DNA of 64,000 nucleotides from Streptomyces barringtoniae. Its GTDB lineage: Bacteria > Actinomycetota > Actinomycetes > Streptomycetales > Streptomycetaceae. The notes beneath the pieces were generated by a model that was not told where the DNA came from, searched no databases, and was given only the letters and a program-made list of their open reading frames with translations. Below, one piece after another: positions 1-8,079 of this stretch (its first letter is position 1; the number at the start of each line of letters is the position of its first letter). The translations under genes and the position numbers were made by a program. The stretch covers positions 105,226 to 169,225 of the forward strand of contig NZ_JAJHNP010000022.1 of NCBI RefSeq assembly GCF_020819595.1. Direction: 5' to 3'.

Positions 1-432
1 GAGGTGGGCCCCCCGGCCGAAGACCCCGGCACGGAACGCAGCGCCGCCCTCGCCGCCGGTCTGAGCGCCGAGCTGGCCCGTGAGGAGGCTGCCGCGCCGA
101 GGTCCGGTGCGACCGCCACCGGCCGGACCCCGGAGAGCGCCCTGTGGGACGACGGCGGCCTGCCGCTCTTCCCGCTGCAGCCTCCGCGCACCGGCCGCGA
201 CCTGCTCACCGATCACGTCACGGCGATGGTGTGCTGCGCGGCCGTCGACACCGCCGGCGCGGTCCCCGCCCTGGACTGGCTGGACGGCCCCTCCCTGTTG
301 CTGGGCGGTGAGCGCGCCGCCGACCTGACGCCGAAGGTTCTCAGCCTCATCGAGGAGGGAGACCCGGGCCCGCTGCGGGACTGGCTGGCCGCCTTGGGGA
401 TACGCCCGGAGAAGCCCGTACGGCTCGTCTAG
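1..432 (+). CDS. Hypothetical protein, C-terminal part (cut by window edge)
   Basis: The frame is already open at base 1 and stops at 432, so this is probably the 3' end of a longer gene. A GTG at position 4 is available, but nothing shows that it is the real start. The visible 143 residues begin with an Ala/Glu/Arg-rich, probably disordered stretch and end in a more ordered segment (LLTDHVTAMVCCAAVD, then LDWLDGPSLLLGG). I recognise no domain. From memory, Streptomyces carry uncharacterised genes between purD and purC, and the position fits that. No function can be assigned. Confidence 0.6.
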   Translation, partial: EVGPPAEDPGTERSAALAAGLSAELAREEAAAPRSGATATGRTPESALWDDGGLPLFPLQPPRTGRDLLTDHVTAMVCCAAVDTAGAVPALDWLDGPSLLLGGERAADLTPKVLSLIEEGDPGPLRDWLAALGIRPEKPVRLV

Positions 433-668
433 GAGCCGAGTCGTACGGTTCGTCAAACGGGAGCTCTGTCTTCCACTTCAGGTCAATTCGCAACGACTAG
501 TGACCGAGCCCGTGCGTTATGTGATGTGCTGGGAGCGACCACGCACCTGGCAAGAGCGTGCGACATACGACAGCACGCCCGAGGACTGCGCGGGCCACCG
601 AGCACTGAGAGCACCGCGAGCACCACCGAGACAGGACGACACGGGGGGCATGAGGGAGGGGAGCGGTC

Positions 669-2150
669 ATGGCCTCGGACCACATCCGCCGCTGGGAGTC
701 CGGAGCGCTCGCGCACGCCGTCACGGACCCCTTCGGTCAGGGCCCGGTGCCCTGGCTGCGCGGCAGTGAGACCTACTTCGACGACACCGGTCACGTCGTG
801 CCCTGGTACGTCGACCCGGGCCCGCAGCCGCTCACCGGGGTCGGTCCCGCCCCGCGCGTGCCCGGGCCCCGCGCGGCCGACGACGTGCGCCGCCAGATCA
901 AGGGCTTCACCGCGACCGGCGCGGTCTCGCCCGGCGAGGCGATCGACTTCCACATCACGGTCGACCCGCCCCAGGAGTTCGGCGTCGACATCTACCGGAT
1001 CGGCCACTACGGCGGCGACGGCGCCGCGAAGATCACCACCAGCCCGCGCCTGTCCGGCATCGTCCAGCCCCCGCCGCTGGCCGCCGACCGCACGGTCTCC
1101 TGCCACCACTGGTGGCTGTCCTGGCGCCTCCAGGTGCCCGCCCACTGGCCCATCGGCGCCTATGTGGCCGTCCTGACCACCGCCGACGGCTACCGCTCCC
1201 ACGTGCCCTTCACGGTCCGCGACGGCCACCCCGCCGACCTGCTCCTGCTGCTGCCGGACATCACCTGGCAGGCGTACAACCTGTACCCGGAGGACGGCCA
1301 CACCGGCGCGAGCCTCTACCACGCCTGGGACGACAGGGGCCGGCTGCTCGGCGAGGCCGACGCGGCGACCACGGTCTCCTTCGACCGCCCCTACGCGGGC
1401 GCCGGCCTGCCCCTGCACGTCGGCCACGCCTACGACTTCATCCGCTGGGCCGAGCGGTACGGCTACGACCTCGCCTACGCCGACGCCCGTGACCTGCACG
1501 CCGGCCGCGTCGACCCCGGCCGCTACCGGGGCCTGGTCTTCCCCGGCCACGACGAGTACTGGTCGGTGCCGATGCGCCGGGCCGTGGAGGAGGCCCGCGA
1601 CCGGGGCACCTCGCTGGTCTTCCTCTCCGCCAACACCATGTACTGGCAGGTGGAGCTGGGCCCGTCCCCGTCCGGTGTGCCGGACCGGCTGCTGACCTGC
1701 CGCAAACGCAAGGGGCCGGGCAAGCCGGTGCTGTGGCGGGAGATCGACCGGCCCGAGCAGCAGCTGGTCGGCATCCAGTACGCGGGCCGGGTGCCCGAAC
1801 CGCACCCCCTGGTCGTCCGCAACGCCGAGCACTGGCTGTGGGAGGCGACCGGTGCGCACGACGGCGACGAGATCGAGGGCCTGGTCGCCGGCGAGGCCGA
1901 CCGGTACTTCCCGCGCACCCCGCTGCCGGCGCACGAGGAGCGCATCCTGCTCGCCCACTCCCCGTACACCGACAGCGACGGCGTCCTGCGCCACCAGGAG
2001 ACCTCCCTGTACCGCGCCCCCTCCGGCGCCTGGGTCTTCGCCTCCGGCACCTTCGCCTGGTCCCCGGCCCTGGACCGCCCCGGCCATGTGGACCCCCGCA
2101 TCCAGCGCGCCACGGCGAACCTCCTGGACCGCATCTGCAAACGCGACTGA
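669..2150 (+). CDS. N,N-dimethylformamidase beta-subunit-like protein
   Basis: This 493-residue protein resembles the large (beta) subunit of N,N-dimethylformamidase. Features include an early PWYVDPGPQPLTGV segment, a beta-rich middle (VDIYRIGHYGGDGAAK), an ITWQAYNLY segment and FPGHDEYWSVPMRRAVEEA. The DEYW context with nearby Glu and Tyr residues resembles the metal-binding region of that family. No signal peptide is visible, so it is probably cytoplasmic. The ATG at 669 follows a GAGGGGAGC ribosome site. It lies 92 bp before purC on the same strand. True amidohydrolase activity on formamides is not shown. Many actinobacterial members carry this name only by domain similarity. Confidence 0.75.
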   Translation: MASDHIRRWESGALAHAVTDPFGQGPVPWLRGSETYFDDTGHVVPWYVDPGPQPLTGVGPAPRVPGPRAADDVRRQIKGFTATGAVSPGEAIDFHITVDPPQEFGVDIYRIGHYGGDGAAKITTSPRLSGIVQPPPLAADRTVSCHHWWLSWRLQVPAHWPIGAYVAVLTTADGYRSHVPFTVRDGHPADLLLLLPDITWQAYNLYPEDGHTGASLYHAWDDRGRLLGEADAATTVSFDRPYAGAGLPLHVGHAYDFIRWAERYGYDLAYADARDLHAGRVDPGRYRGLVFPGHDEYWSVPMRRAVEEARDRGTSLVFLSANTMYWQVELGPSPSGVPDRLLTCRKRKGPGKPVLWREIDRPEQQLVGIQYAGRVPEPHPLVVRNAEHWLWEATGAHDGDEIEGLVAGEADRYFPRTPLPAHEERILLAHSPYTDSDGVLRHQETSLYRAPSGAWVFASGTFAWSPALDRPGHVDPRIQRATANLLDRICKRD

Positions 2151-2242
2151 CCGCCGACGGACCGAGCCCGACCCCCTGGCCGAAACCGATCCCCCCGATA
2201 AGGGAGAATCGAGGCACTTGGACAGAACCACGGGGAGGAACC

Positions 2243-3142
2243 GTGTCCGGATTCGTAGAAAAGCCCGAGCCGATTCAGGTTCCGGGCCTGGTGCACCTGC
2301 ACACCGGAAAGGTGCGCGAGCTGTACCAGAACGAGGCGGGCGACCTCGTGATGGTCGCCAGCGACCGCATGTCCGCCTACGACTGGGTGCTGCCCACGGA
2401 GATCCCCGACAAGGGCCGTGTCCTCACCCAGCTCTCCCTGTGGTGGTTCGACCAGCTGCGCGACCTGGCCCCCAACCACGTGATCAGCACCGAGGTGCCC
2501 GAGGGCGCCCCCGCCGACTGGGCGGGCCGCACGCTGGTCTGCAAGTCCCTGAAGATGGTCCCGGTGGAGTGCGTGGCCCGCGGCTACCTCACAGGCTCCG
2601 GCCTGGTCGAGTACGACGAGTCCCGGACCGTCTGCGGCCTCGCCCTCCCCGAAGGCCTCGTCGACGGCTCGGAACTCCCCGCCCCGATCTTCACCCCGGC
2701 CACCAAGGCCGAGGTCGGCGAGCACGACGAGAACGTCTCCTACGAGGAGGTCGCGCGCCAGGTCGGCGCCGACACCGCCGCCCAGCTGCGCCAGGCGACC
2801 CTCGCGGTGTACTCGCGGGCCCGGGACATCGCCCGCGACCGGGGGATCATCCTGGCGGACACCAAGTTCGAGTTCGGCTTCGACGGCGACAGCCTGGTCC
2901 TCGCGGACGAGGTCCTCACCCCGGACTCCTCCCGCTTCTGGCCGGCCGACCAGTGGCAGCCGGGCCGTGCCCAGCCGTCGTACGACAAGCAGTTCGTGCG
3001 GGACTGGCTGACCTCCGCGGAGTCCGGCTGGGACAGGAAGAGCGAGCAGCCCCCGCCGGCCCTGCCGGACGCGGTCGTCCGCCAGACCCGGCAGAAGTAC
3101 GTGGAGGCCTACGAGCGGCTCACCGGCCTGAGCTGGAGCTAG
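2243..3142 (+). CDS. purC: Phosphoribosylaminoimidazole-succinocarboxamide synthase (SAICAR synthetase)
   Basis: PurC joins CAIR and aspartate using ATP to make SAICAR in purine synthesis. The 299-residue protein has the family N-terminus (HTGKVRELY), the substrate segment ASDRMSAYDWVLPTEIPDKG, VPVECVARGYLTGSG and DTKFEFGFDGD near residue 210. Length matches the roughly 300-residue actinobacterial type. The GTG at 2243 is preceded by a strong GGGGAGGAA site; upstream in-frame codons belong to another reading frame of the preceding gene. The gene is transcribed alone, away from purSQL, purF and purM elsewhere in the window, and ends just before a tRNA-Gly gene read on the opposite strand. Confidence 0.97.
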   Translation: MSGFVEKPEPIQVPGLVHLHTGKVRELYQNEAGDLVMVASDRMSAYDWVLPTEIPDKGRVLTQLSLWWFDQLRDLAPNHVISTEVPEGAPADWAGRTLVCKSLKMVPVECVARGYLTGSGLVEYDESRTVCGLALPEGLVDGSELPAPIFTPATKAEVGEHDENVSYEEVARQVGADTAAQLRQATLAVYSRARDIARDRGIILADTKFEFGFDGDSLVLADEVLTPDSSRFWPADQWQPGRAQPSYDKQFVRDWLTSAESGWDRKSEQPPPALPDAVVRQTRQKYVEAYERLTGLSWS

Positions 3143-3152
3143 CAGCACGAAA

Positions 3153-3180
3153 AGACCCCGGTCCAGAAGGACCGGGGTCT
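3153..3180 (-). terminator. Terminator of tRNA-Gly(GCC) copy 1, possibly bidirectional with purC
   Basis: A 12-bp perfect stem (AGACCCCGGTCC with its complement) has a 4-nt loop. Read on the minus strand it is followed by TTTTCG, a classic intrinsic terminator just after the tRNA 3' end. It also lies just after the purC stop and may end purC transcription. Confidence 0.85.
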
Positions 3181-3188
3181 GATTCCCG

Positions 3189-3261
3189 AGCGGACGACGA
3201 GGCTCGAACTCGCGACCTCAACCTTGGCAAGGTTGCGCTCTACCAACTGAGCTACGTCCGC
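3189..3261 (-). tRNA. tRNA-Gly(GCC), copy 1
   Basis: The minus strand folds as a 73-nt tRNA. The acceptor strand GCGGACG pairs with CGTCCGC, with a T discriminator base, a D-arm AGCTCAGTTGGTAGAGC, an anticodon loop TTGCCAA giving GCC, and a T-arm GAGTTCGAGCC. CCA is not encoded. It is identical to the copy at 7330-7402. Confidence 0.97.
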
Positions 3262-3284
3262 GTTGCGCCGTGGCGCGAGAGCAA

Positions 3285-3899
3285 CTATACCCAACCTCGC
3301 TCCCGTGCGAGACGCACTGCCGCATGGCGGTTCTCGGCGCCGAGCTTCGTGACCGCCGAGGAGAGGTAGTTCCGTACGGTCCCCGGCGACAGCGCGGCCC
3401 GCTCGGCGATCTCCGTGACCGGCGCACCGTCGGCCGCCAGCTCCAGCACCTCGGCCTCCCGCGCGGTCAGCGGGGAGTCCCCGGCGGAGATCGCGTCGGC
3501 GGCCAACTCCGGGTCGACGTAGCGGTTTCCCGCGTGCACGGTGCGGATGATCTCGGCGAGCCGCTGGGCGCTGACGGTCTTCGGGACGAACCCGCGCACA
3601 CCGGCCGCGAGCGCCCGTTTCAGATGGCCGGGGCGGCCGTGTCCGGTGACGATGAGCACCTGGCACGAGGGCAGTTCGGAGCGCAGGGATGTGGCGACCT
3701 TCACACCGTCGGCGCCGGGCATCTGGAGATCGAGCACGGCGACATCGGGTTCATGGGCCCGCGCCATCGCCAGCGCCTCGGGACCGCTGGCCGCCTCCGC
3801 GACGACCAGCAGATCGTCCTCCAGCGACAGCAGCGCCGCCAGGGCGCCCCGGATCAGATGCTCGTCGTCGGCGAGCAACAGCCGTACCGGAGTGCTCAT
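3285..3899 (-). CDS. NarL/LuxR-family response regulator
   Basis: This is a 204-residue two-component response regulator. The receiver domain (about 1-120) has the acidic pair DDE near residue 11, the phospho-acceptor Asp in DVAVLDLQMPG near residue 56, and a Lys in the PKTVSAQ segment. The C-terminal LuxR-type helix-turn-helix (about 135-200) starts LTAREAEVLELAADG and contains SPGTVRNYLSSAVTKL. Its start codon overlaps the stop of the upstream histidine kinase by 4 bp (ATGA), so the pair is translationally coupled. The two lie downstream of an ABC exporter on the same strand, which suggests the pair controls that transporter. The signal is unknown. Confidence 0.95.
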   Translation of the reverse strand: MSTPVRLLLADDEHLIRGALAALLSLEDDLLVVAEAASGPEALAMARAHEPDVAVLDLQMPGADGVKVATSLRSELPSCQVLIVTGHGRPGHLKRALAAGVRGFVPKTVSAQRLAEIIRTVHAGNRYVDPELAADAISAGDSPLTAREAEVLELAADGAPVTEIAERAALSPGTVRNYLSSAVTKLGAENRHAAVRLARERGWV

Positions 3900-5140
3900 G
3901 AGGTGACTTCACTCACTTCCTTGCTCAGGGGCACCTCGGCCACCAGCCGGAACCGGTCCTGCCCGACCGCGCCCGCCTCCAGCGTCCCGTCGTGCACGGC
4001 CAGCCGCTCCCGCAGCCCGGCGAGTCCGGAACCCCCACCCCCGTCGGGGGTTCCGGCCACCCCGTCGTTCTCCACCGTCAGCACCACACATCCCTCCAGC
4101 ACCCGCAGTGACAGGGAGCAGCGTCCCGCGTTTCCGTGCCGGAGCACGTTCGTCGTCGCCTCGCGCACCACCCAGCCCAGCGCGGACTGCACGTCGGCGG
4201 GCAGCCCCGCCGTCTCCGCGCGGACCTCGCAGTCGATCCCGGCTGCCGCCAACACGCCCTGGGCGCCCGCGAGTTCGGCCCCGAGGTCGGCCTCCCGGTA
4301 GCCGCGTACGACGGCCCGTACCTCCCGCTGGGACTCCTGCGCGACGCGCTGCACCTCGATCATCTGCTCCACGGCCTCCGGCCGTCCCCGCCGGGCCAGT
4401 TGGACGGCCAACTCGCTCTTGAGCGCGATCACGGACAGGTTCCGCCCCAGCACGTCGTGCAGATCCCGCCCGAACCGCAGCCGCTCCTCGGCGACGGCGA
4501 GCCGGGCCTCCACCTCGCGGGCGCGTTCCGCCTCCCACAGCACGGCCAGCGTCCAGGCCCCGCACCGGCCGGCGAGCAGCGCGAAGACCACCTGGAAGGC
4601 GGTCATCGCGGCGGTCACCATCAGGCCGACGGCGTCGCGATCGGCGAACCCGACGGCTGCCGTGAGCAGGACCGTGAGCAGCGCCGCCCGGCGCAGGAAC
4701 ACCCGCACCGGGACCGTGAGACTGTAGAGCAGCGCGAAGGGCAGCACGCAGCCACCGATGGCGAACCGGACGGCCACCGGGGTCGCCGCGTCCAGTCCGG
4801 CCAGTGCCACGATCAGCGCCAGCGCCAGCCCCAGCAGGACGGCCGGGGTGCGTTGGGCGCCGCCCGGCAGCGCGGCGCGTCCCAGATAGTGGTCGAGAGC
4901 GGCGCGGGTGTGCCGGTTCGAGAACACGCACTGCAGCATCCCGACGAGGCCGAGGAGGCCACCGAGGACCAATGCCGCGGGCCGGTGGGCGAGGCCGCCG
5001 GGCAGTGGCAGCAGCAGCCAGCAGCACATGACGAACCAGACCGTGCAGTACCAGGTGAGGACGCTGAACAGCTCGACCCGCTCGGCCTTGCTGCGCCGCC
5101 CCCAGTGCCGCTGCTGCCAGCGCCGTATGCGTGCCGTCAT
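3896..5140 (-). CDS. DesK/NarX-type sensor histidine kinase
   Basis: This 414-residue membrane histidine kinase has several hydrophobic segments in residues 25-205 (about six helices). A coiled linker (WEAERAREVEARLAVAEERL) leads to the HisKA_3 phospho-acceptor region, RFGRDLHDVLGRNLSVI, with the conserved His near residue 226. The ATPase domain follows, with REATTNVLRHG (N box) and GSGLAGLRERL (G box). It is the cognate kinase of the overlapping response regulator. There is no large extracellular sensor domain, so it may sense through the membrane segments, as in kinases linked to ABC exporters of membrane-active compounds. That sensing mode is inferred. Confidence 0.95.
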   Translation of the reverse strand: MTARIRRWQQRHWGRRSKAERVELFSVLTWYCTVWFVMCCWLLLPLPGGLAHRPAALVLGGLLGLVGMLQCVFSNRHTRAALDHYLGRAALPGGAQRTPAVLLGLALALIVALAGLDAATPVAVRFAIGGCVLPFALLYSLTVPVRVFLRRAALLTVLLTAAVGFADRDAVGLMVTAAMTAFQVVFALLAGRCGAWTLAVLWEAERAREVEARLAVAEERLRFGRDLHDVLGRNLSVIALKSELAVQLARRGRPEAVEQMIEVQRVAQESQREVRAVVRGYREADLGAELAGAQGVLAAAGIDCEVRAETAGLPADVQSALGWVVREATTNVLRHGNAGRCSLSLRVLEGCVVLTVENDGVAGTPDGGGGSGLAGLRERLAVHDGTLEAGAVGQDRFRLVAEVPLSKEVSEVTS

Positions 5141-5168
5141 CCGCGCGTCCCCCGTTCCTCAGCGCCCC

Positions 5169-6266
5169 TCAGCGCCGCGGCTCCCACCGGAACCGCCGTC
5201 GTACAGCAAACACCGCGAGGAAGAGCCAGGCCAACGCGGTCGCGAGGGCGCCGAGCACCTCTCCCGTGCTCAACTGGCCCGTCCAGCCGCCGCGGAAGAG
5301 CCGGATCGCCGGGGACAGCGGGAGCAGTTCGCAGACGGCGGCCAGCTTCTCGGGCATGACCTCGGTCGGGAACGTGATCCCGGAGCCGACCATCGACAGG
5401 AACATCAGCGGCAGCGCGGTGACCTGGCCGCTCTCCACGGTCCTGGTGAAGGAGGCGGTGAGCGCGGCGAGTGCGGCACTGACCAGGTAACCGGCCAGCA
5501 GCCCGGGCAGGATCAGATACGGCGCCCTGGGCGCGCCGGTGTGCAGCAGGGCCGCGGACCCGGCGCACAGCACCAGTGCCTGGGCGAGTCCGATGCCGAG
5601 GGCGGGCAGGGCGGTGCCGGTGAGGATCTCGGCGTCGGAGAGTTCGCCGGTGCGCAGCCGCTTCAGTACGAGTTCCTCGCGGCGGGCGACGTAGGCGTTG
5701 ACCAGGGAGGTGTACACGGCGAAGAGGAAGGAGAACCCGATCGCGGCCGTCAGCAGGGTGGTGCCGATGGTCAGCCCCTGCTTGCGCAGATCCAGCTGGT
5801 CGATGGCCGGCCGCGCGCTGAACGGCAGCAGCAGCGGTACGGCCAGTGCGGTGAACACGACCCCGCGGTTACGGCCGAGCAGCGCGAGCTCCGCCCGCCC
5901 CAGCGCCCCCAACCGCCGCCCGACCACCCGCACCCCGCCCACGCCAGGGCCCTGTGCCCCCGCTCCGGGCGTGCTCGCGTGGTGTTCCCCGGTTGCCGCC
6001 CCGGCTGTGCGCACACCTTTGGCTCCGGGCCCCGCTCCGCCCCCGCTCGCGTCACGGCCCTCCGTCCTCACTCCGGCCCCGCTCACCCCGTGTTCCCCCG
6101 TCTCCGTTCCGGCCCCCCGCACCGCGTGCCCCGTCGCCCTCACACCGACCCCGCGCACGCCGCCACCTCCGGCTCCCGTACCGACCCCGCGCACGCCGCC
6201 ACCTCCCGTTCCTGCTCCGACCCCGTTCACGCCGCCATCTCCCGCTCCTGCTCCGACCCCGTTCAC
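5169..6266 (-). CDS. ABC-2 type transporter permease with repetitive N-terminal extension
   Basis: This is the membrane half of an ABC exporter. The core (last about 255 residues) has about six hydrophobic segments, including TIGTTLLTAAIGFSFLFAVY and VTALPLMFLSMVGSGITFP, typical of ABC-2 permeases. The start is uncertain. A GTG at 6264-6266 overlaps the ATPase stop (GTGA), giving 365 residues and translational coupling. It adds about 110 residues of degenerate 12-residue Gly-rich repeats (V-x-G-x-G pattern). A GTG at 5931-5933 would give 254 residues, the usual family length, but with a weaker ribosome site. No stop interrupts the extension. The substrate is unknown. Confidence 0.85.
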   Translation of the reverse strand: MNGVGAGAGDGGVNGVGAGTGGGGVRGVGTGAGGGGVRGVGVRATGHAVRGAGTETGEHGVSGAGVRTEGRDASGGGAGPGAKGVRTAGAATGEHHASTPGAGAQGPGVGGVRVVGRRLGALGRAELALLGRNRGVVFTALAVPLLLPFSARPAIDQLDLRKQGLTIGTTLLTAAIGFSFLFAVYTSLVNAYVARREELVLKRLRTGELSDAEILTGTALPALGIGLAQALVLCAGSAALLHTGAPRAPYLILPGLLAGYLVSAALAALTASFTRTVESGQVTALPLMFLSMVGSGITFPTEVMPEKLAAVCELLPLSPAIRLFRGGWTGQLSTGEVLGALATALAWLFLAVFAVRRRFRWEPRR

Positions 6267-6283
6267 GCCGCCATCTCCCGCTC
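5943..6283 (-). repeat. 36-bp minisatellite at the ATPase/permease junction
   Basis: On the minus strand, 36-bp (12-codon) units run from the end of the ATPase gene into the permease frame. The two units nearest the ATPase stop are almost identical and the third is close. Units further in decay progressively over about nine periods. The 3' end of the ATPase gene (GGAGCGGGAGATGGCGGC) matches the 3' half of the unit, so the array probably grew from that junction. Because 36 is divisible by three, the permease frame stays open. Confidence 0.85.
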
Positions 6284-7201
6284 CCGCGCGATCCCCAGGA
6301 ACGCCTCCTCCAGCGAGGCCGAGCGCACGTCCAGTCCGCCCAGTTCGACGCCGGACCGCTCGGCCCAGGTCAGTACGCCGGTCGCGGTGCGCTGCAGTTG
6401 GGTCGTCCGCAGGCGTACGACCCTCCCCTCGGTCTCGTGGCCGCACACGCCGAGTTCGGCCAGCGGTGGCAGGTCGCCGAGGAAGTAGCCGTCGGGCAGG
6501 GCGAAGGACATCCGGGAGGGCCGGCCGGCGGTCACCTCGGCCGGGGTGCCGGAGACGGCGATGCGGCCGTCGTGCAGGATGGCGAGCCGGTCGGCGAGGC
6601 CCTCGGCCTCCTCCAGGTAGTGCGTGGTGAGCAGCACGGTCGTACCCGCGTCCCGCAGCCGACGCACCAACTCCCAGGTGTCCCGGCGGCCTTCCGCGTC
6701 GAGCCCGGTCGTCGGCTCGTCGAGGAAGAGCACCTCGGGGTCGCCGAGCAGGGCGAGCGCCAGGTCGAGTCGGCGCCGCTCGCCGCCGGAGAGCTGTTTG
6801 ACCCGGACGCCGGCCCTGCGGCTCAGCCCCACCAGCTCCAGCGCCTCCGCCTCCGGCCGCGCCCCGCTCGTGCAGCCCGCCCACATCCGGGCGGTCTCGG
6901 CGACGGTCAGCTCGGCCGGGAAACCGCCTTCCTGGAGCATCACACCGGTGCGCGGCCGTACGGCGCGGCGTTCGCGGTACGGATCGTGGCCGAGGACCCG
7001 GACCCGGCCCGCGGCGGGTGCGGCCAGTCCCTCCAGCAGTTCGACCGTCGAGGTCTTGCCCGCGCCGTTGGTCCCCAGCAGGGCGTAGATCTCCCCGCGC
7101 GCCACGGAGAAGGAGATTCCGCGTACGGCCTCGAACCCGCCCCCGTAGACGCGCTTGAGGTCGGTGACCTCAATCACGTGTTCGTGTTCGTCGTTGTCCA
7201 T
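6263..7201 (-). CDS. ABC transporter ATP-binding protein
   Basis: This 312-residue ATPase is the partner of the downstream permease. It shows a Walker A site LLGTNGAGKTSTVELL (about residue 38), the signature LSGGERRRLDLALAL, a Walker B EVLFLDEPTTGLD and a switch His in LLTTHYLEEAEGLADR. A DrrA-like C-terminal region with LGIAREREM ends the protein, a layout common in multidrug and lantibiotic-type exporters. The ATG at 7201 gives a normal length. It probably heads the ATPase-permease-kinase-regulator group, with only a 28-bp gap between permease and kinase. No clear ribosome site decides between nearby starts. Confidence 0.95.
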   Translation of the reverse strand: MDNDEHEHVIEVTDLKRVYGGGFEAVRGISFSVARGEIYALLGTNGAGKTSTVELLEGLAAPAAGRVRVLGHDPYRERRAVRPRTGVMLQEGGFPAELTVAETARMWAGCTSGARPEAEALELVGLSRRAGVRVKQLSGGERRRLDLALALLGDPEVLFLDEPTTGLDAEGRRDTWELVRRLRDAGTTVLLTTHYLEEAEGLADRLAILHDGRIAVSGTPAEVTAGRPSRMSFALPDGYFLGDLPPLAELGVCGHETEGRVVRLRTTQLQRTATGVLTWAERSGVELGGLDVRSASLEEAFLGIAREREMAA

Positions 7202-7293
7202 GTCGCCAGCGTCCCGGCGGCCGGAGCGGTGCGGCAGTGCGCGATGTCACCGCTCGGCATGACAAATGTCAGAGCGGATCGCGGACAACGAAA

Positions 7294-7321
7294 AGACCCC
7301 GGTCCAGAAGGACCGGGGTCT
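7294..7321 (-). terminator. Terminator of tRNA-Gly(GCC) copy 2
   Basis: The hairpin is the same 12-bp stem and 4-nt loop as at 3153-3180, followed by TTTTCG on the minus strand, directly after the tRNA 3' end. Confidence 0.85.
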
Positions 7322-7329
7322 GATTCCCG

Positions 7330-7402
7330 AGCGGACGACGAGGCTCGAACTCGCGACCTCAACCTTGGCAAGGTTGCGCTCTACCAACTGAGCTACGTCC
7401 GC
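7330..7402 (-). tRNA. tRNA-Gly(GCC), copy 2
   Basis: This 73-nt cloverleaf is identical to the copy at 3189-3261, with anticodon GCC in loop TTGCCAA. It lies upstream of the divergently spaced ABC operon and close to tRNA-Gly(UCC). Confidence 0.97.
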
Positions 7403-7484
7403 ACTGCTCCCGACCGGCTCCCACCGATCGGTGCGAGCACCAGCCTACCTGATCCACGAGAGTGGTCGTGACAAGCGGTGCCGG

Positions 7485-7556
7485 AGCGGGTGACAGGAAT
7501 CGCACACTGCGCCTTCCCCCTGGAAGGGGGATGTTCTGCTACTGAACTACACCCGC
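7485..7556 (-). tRNA. tRNA-Gly(UCC)
   Basis: The minus strand gives a 72-nt tRNA. Acceptor GCGGGTG pairs with CACCCGC, discriminator T. The D-arm is GTTCAGTAGCAGAAC, the anticodon stem TCCCC/GGGGA has loop CTTCCAG (anticodon UCC), and the T-arm contains GCGATTCCTGT. The T-loop lacks the usual TTC start (GATTC instead of GTTC), which is a mild oddity. Confidence 0.93.
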
Positions 7557-7761
7557 ACGCTCCTCGGGGTTTCGGCCTTTCGGCCTCGCCCCTCGGCGTG
7601 TCCCAGACATTAGCTGATCAGCAGGGGGGTCGCGCAAGTCGGCTTCCCCTGCTGCCCGGTATGCCCAAGTGCGCGGCCCTCAGGGCCCGCTGACGGACCC
7701 TGAGGACTGCCCCTTCGCGGGCTCGTACGGCCGGGCCGCTCAAAACGGCTCCCGGCGCGCC

Positions 7762-8079
7762 TCACTGCGCGGCGCTGAACGCCTCGTAGACCTTCTTGGG
7801 GATGCGTCCGCGGGCGGGAACGTCCATCTTGTTGGCCTGGGCCCAGGCGCGGACGGCCGCCGGGTCGGGGGCGACCTCCGTCTGCTTGTACGCCTTGCCG
7901 GAGCGCGACCGCTTGCGGCCGGCCTCGACGTAGGGCGCGAGCGCCTTGCGCAGTTTCTTGGCGTTGGTTTCGTTCAGGTCGATCTCATACGACTTGCCGT
8001 CGAGTCCGAAGGCGATCGTTTCCGCCGCTTCCGAGCCGTCGATGTCGTCAAAGAGCGTGACCACGACCTTTTGCGCCAC
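7762..8079 (-). CDS. lsrL: Lsr2-type nucleoid-associated protein (LsrL)
   Basis: This 105-residue member of the Lsr2 family bridges DNA and silences AT-rich genes. The N-terminal dimerisation domain starts MAQKVVVTLFDDIDG and includes GKSYEIDLNETNAKKLRKAL. A basic linker (GRKRSRSGK) leads to the C-terminal DNA-binding domain with the minor-groove RGR motif in VPARGRIPKKVYEAF. Streptomyces usually carry two paralogues, lsr2 and lsrL. The position next to purS matches lsrL of S. coelicolor as I remember it. Short length and complete domains argue that it is functional. It diverges from purSQL across a 310-bp intergenic region. Confidence 0.95.
   Translation of the reverse strand: MAQKVVVTLFDDIDGSEAAETIAFGLDGKSYEIDLNETNAKKLRKALAPYVEAGRKRSRSGKAYKQTEVAPDPAAVRAWAQANKMDVPARGRIPKKVYEAFSAAQ

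Larger units (their letters stand above)
3147..3261. repeat. 115-bp perfect repeat, copy 1 (tRNA-Gly plus its terminator)
   Basis: This stretch is identical to 7288-7402. It contains a complete tRNA-Gly(GCC) gene and its downstream hairpin. The two copies are in direct orientation and flank the two-component system and ABC transporter. Identity starts and stops abruptly at both ends. Confidence 0.95.
7288..7402. repeat. 115-bp perfect repeat, copy 2
   Basis: This is identical to 3147-3261 and in the same orientation, covering tRNA-Gly(GCC) and its terminator. It lies just upstream of the ABC ATPase gene. Confidence 0.95.
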
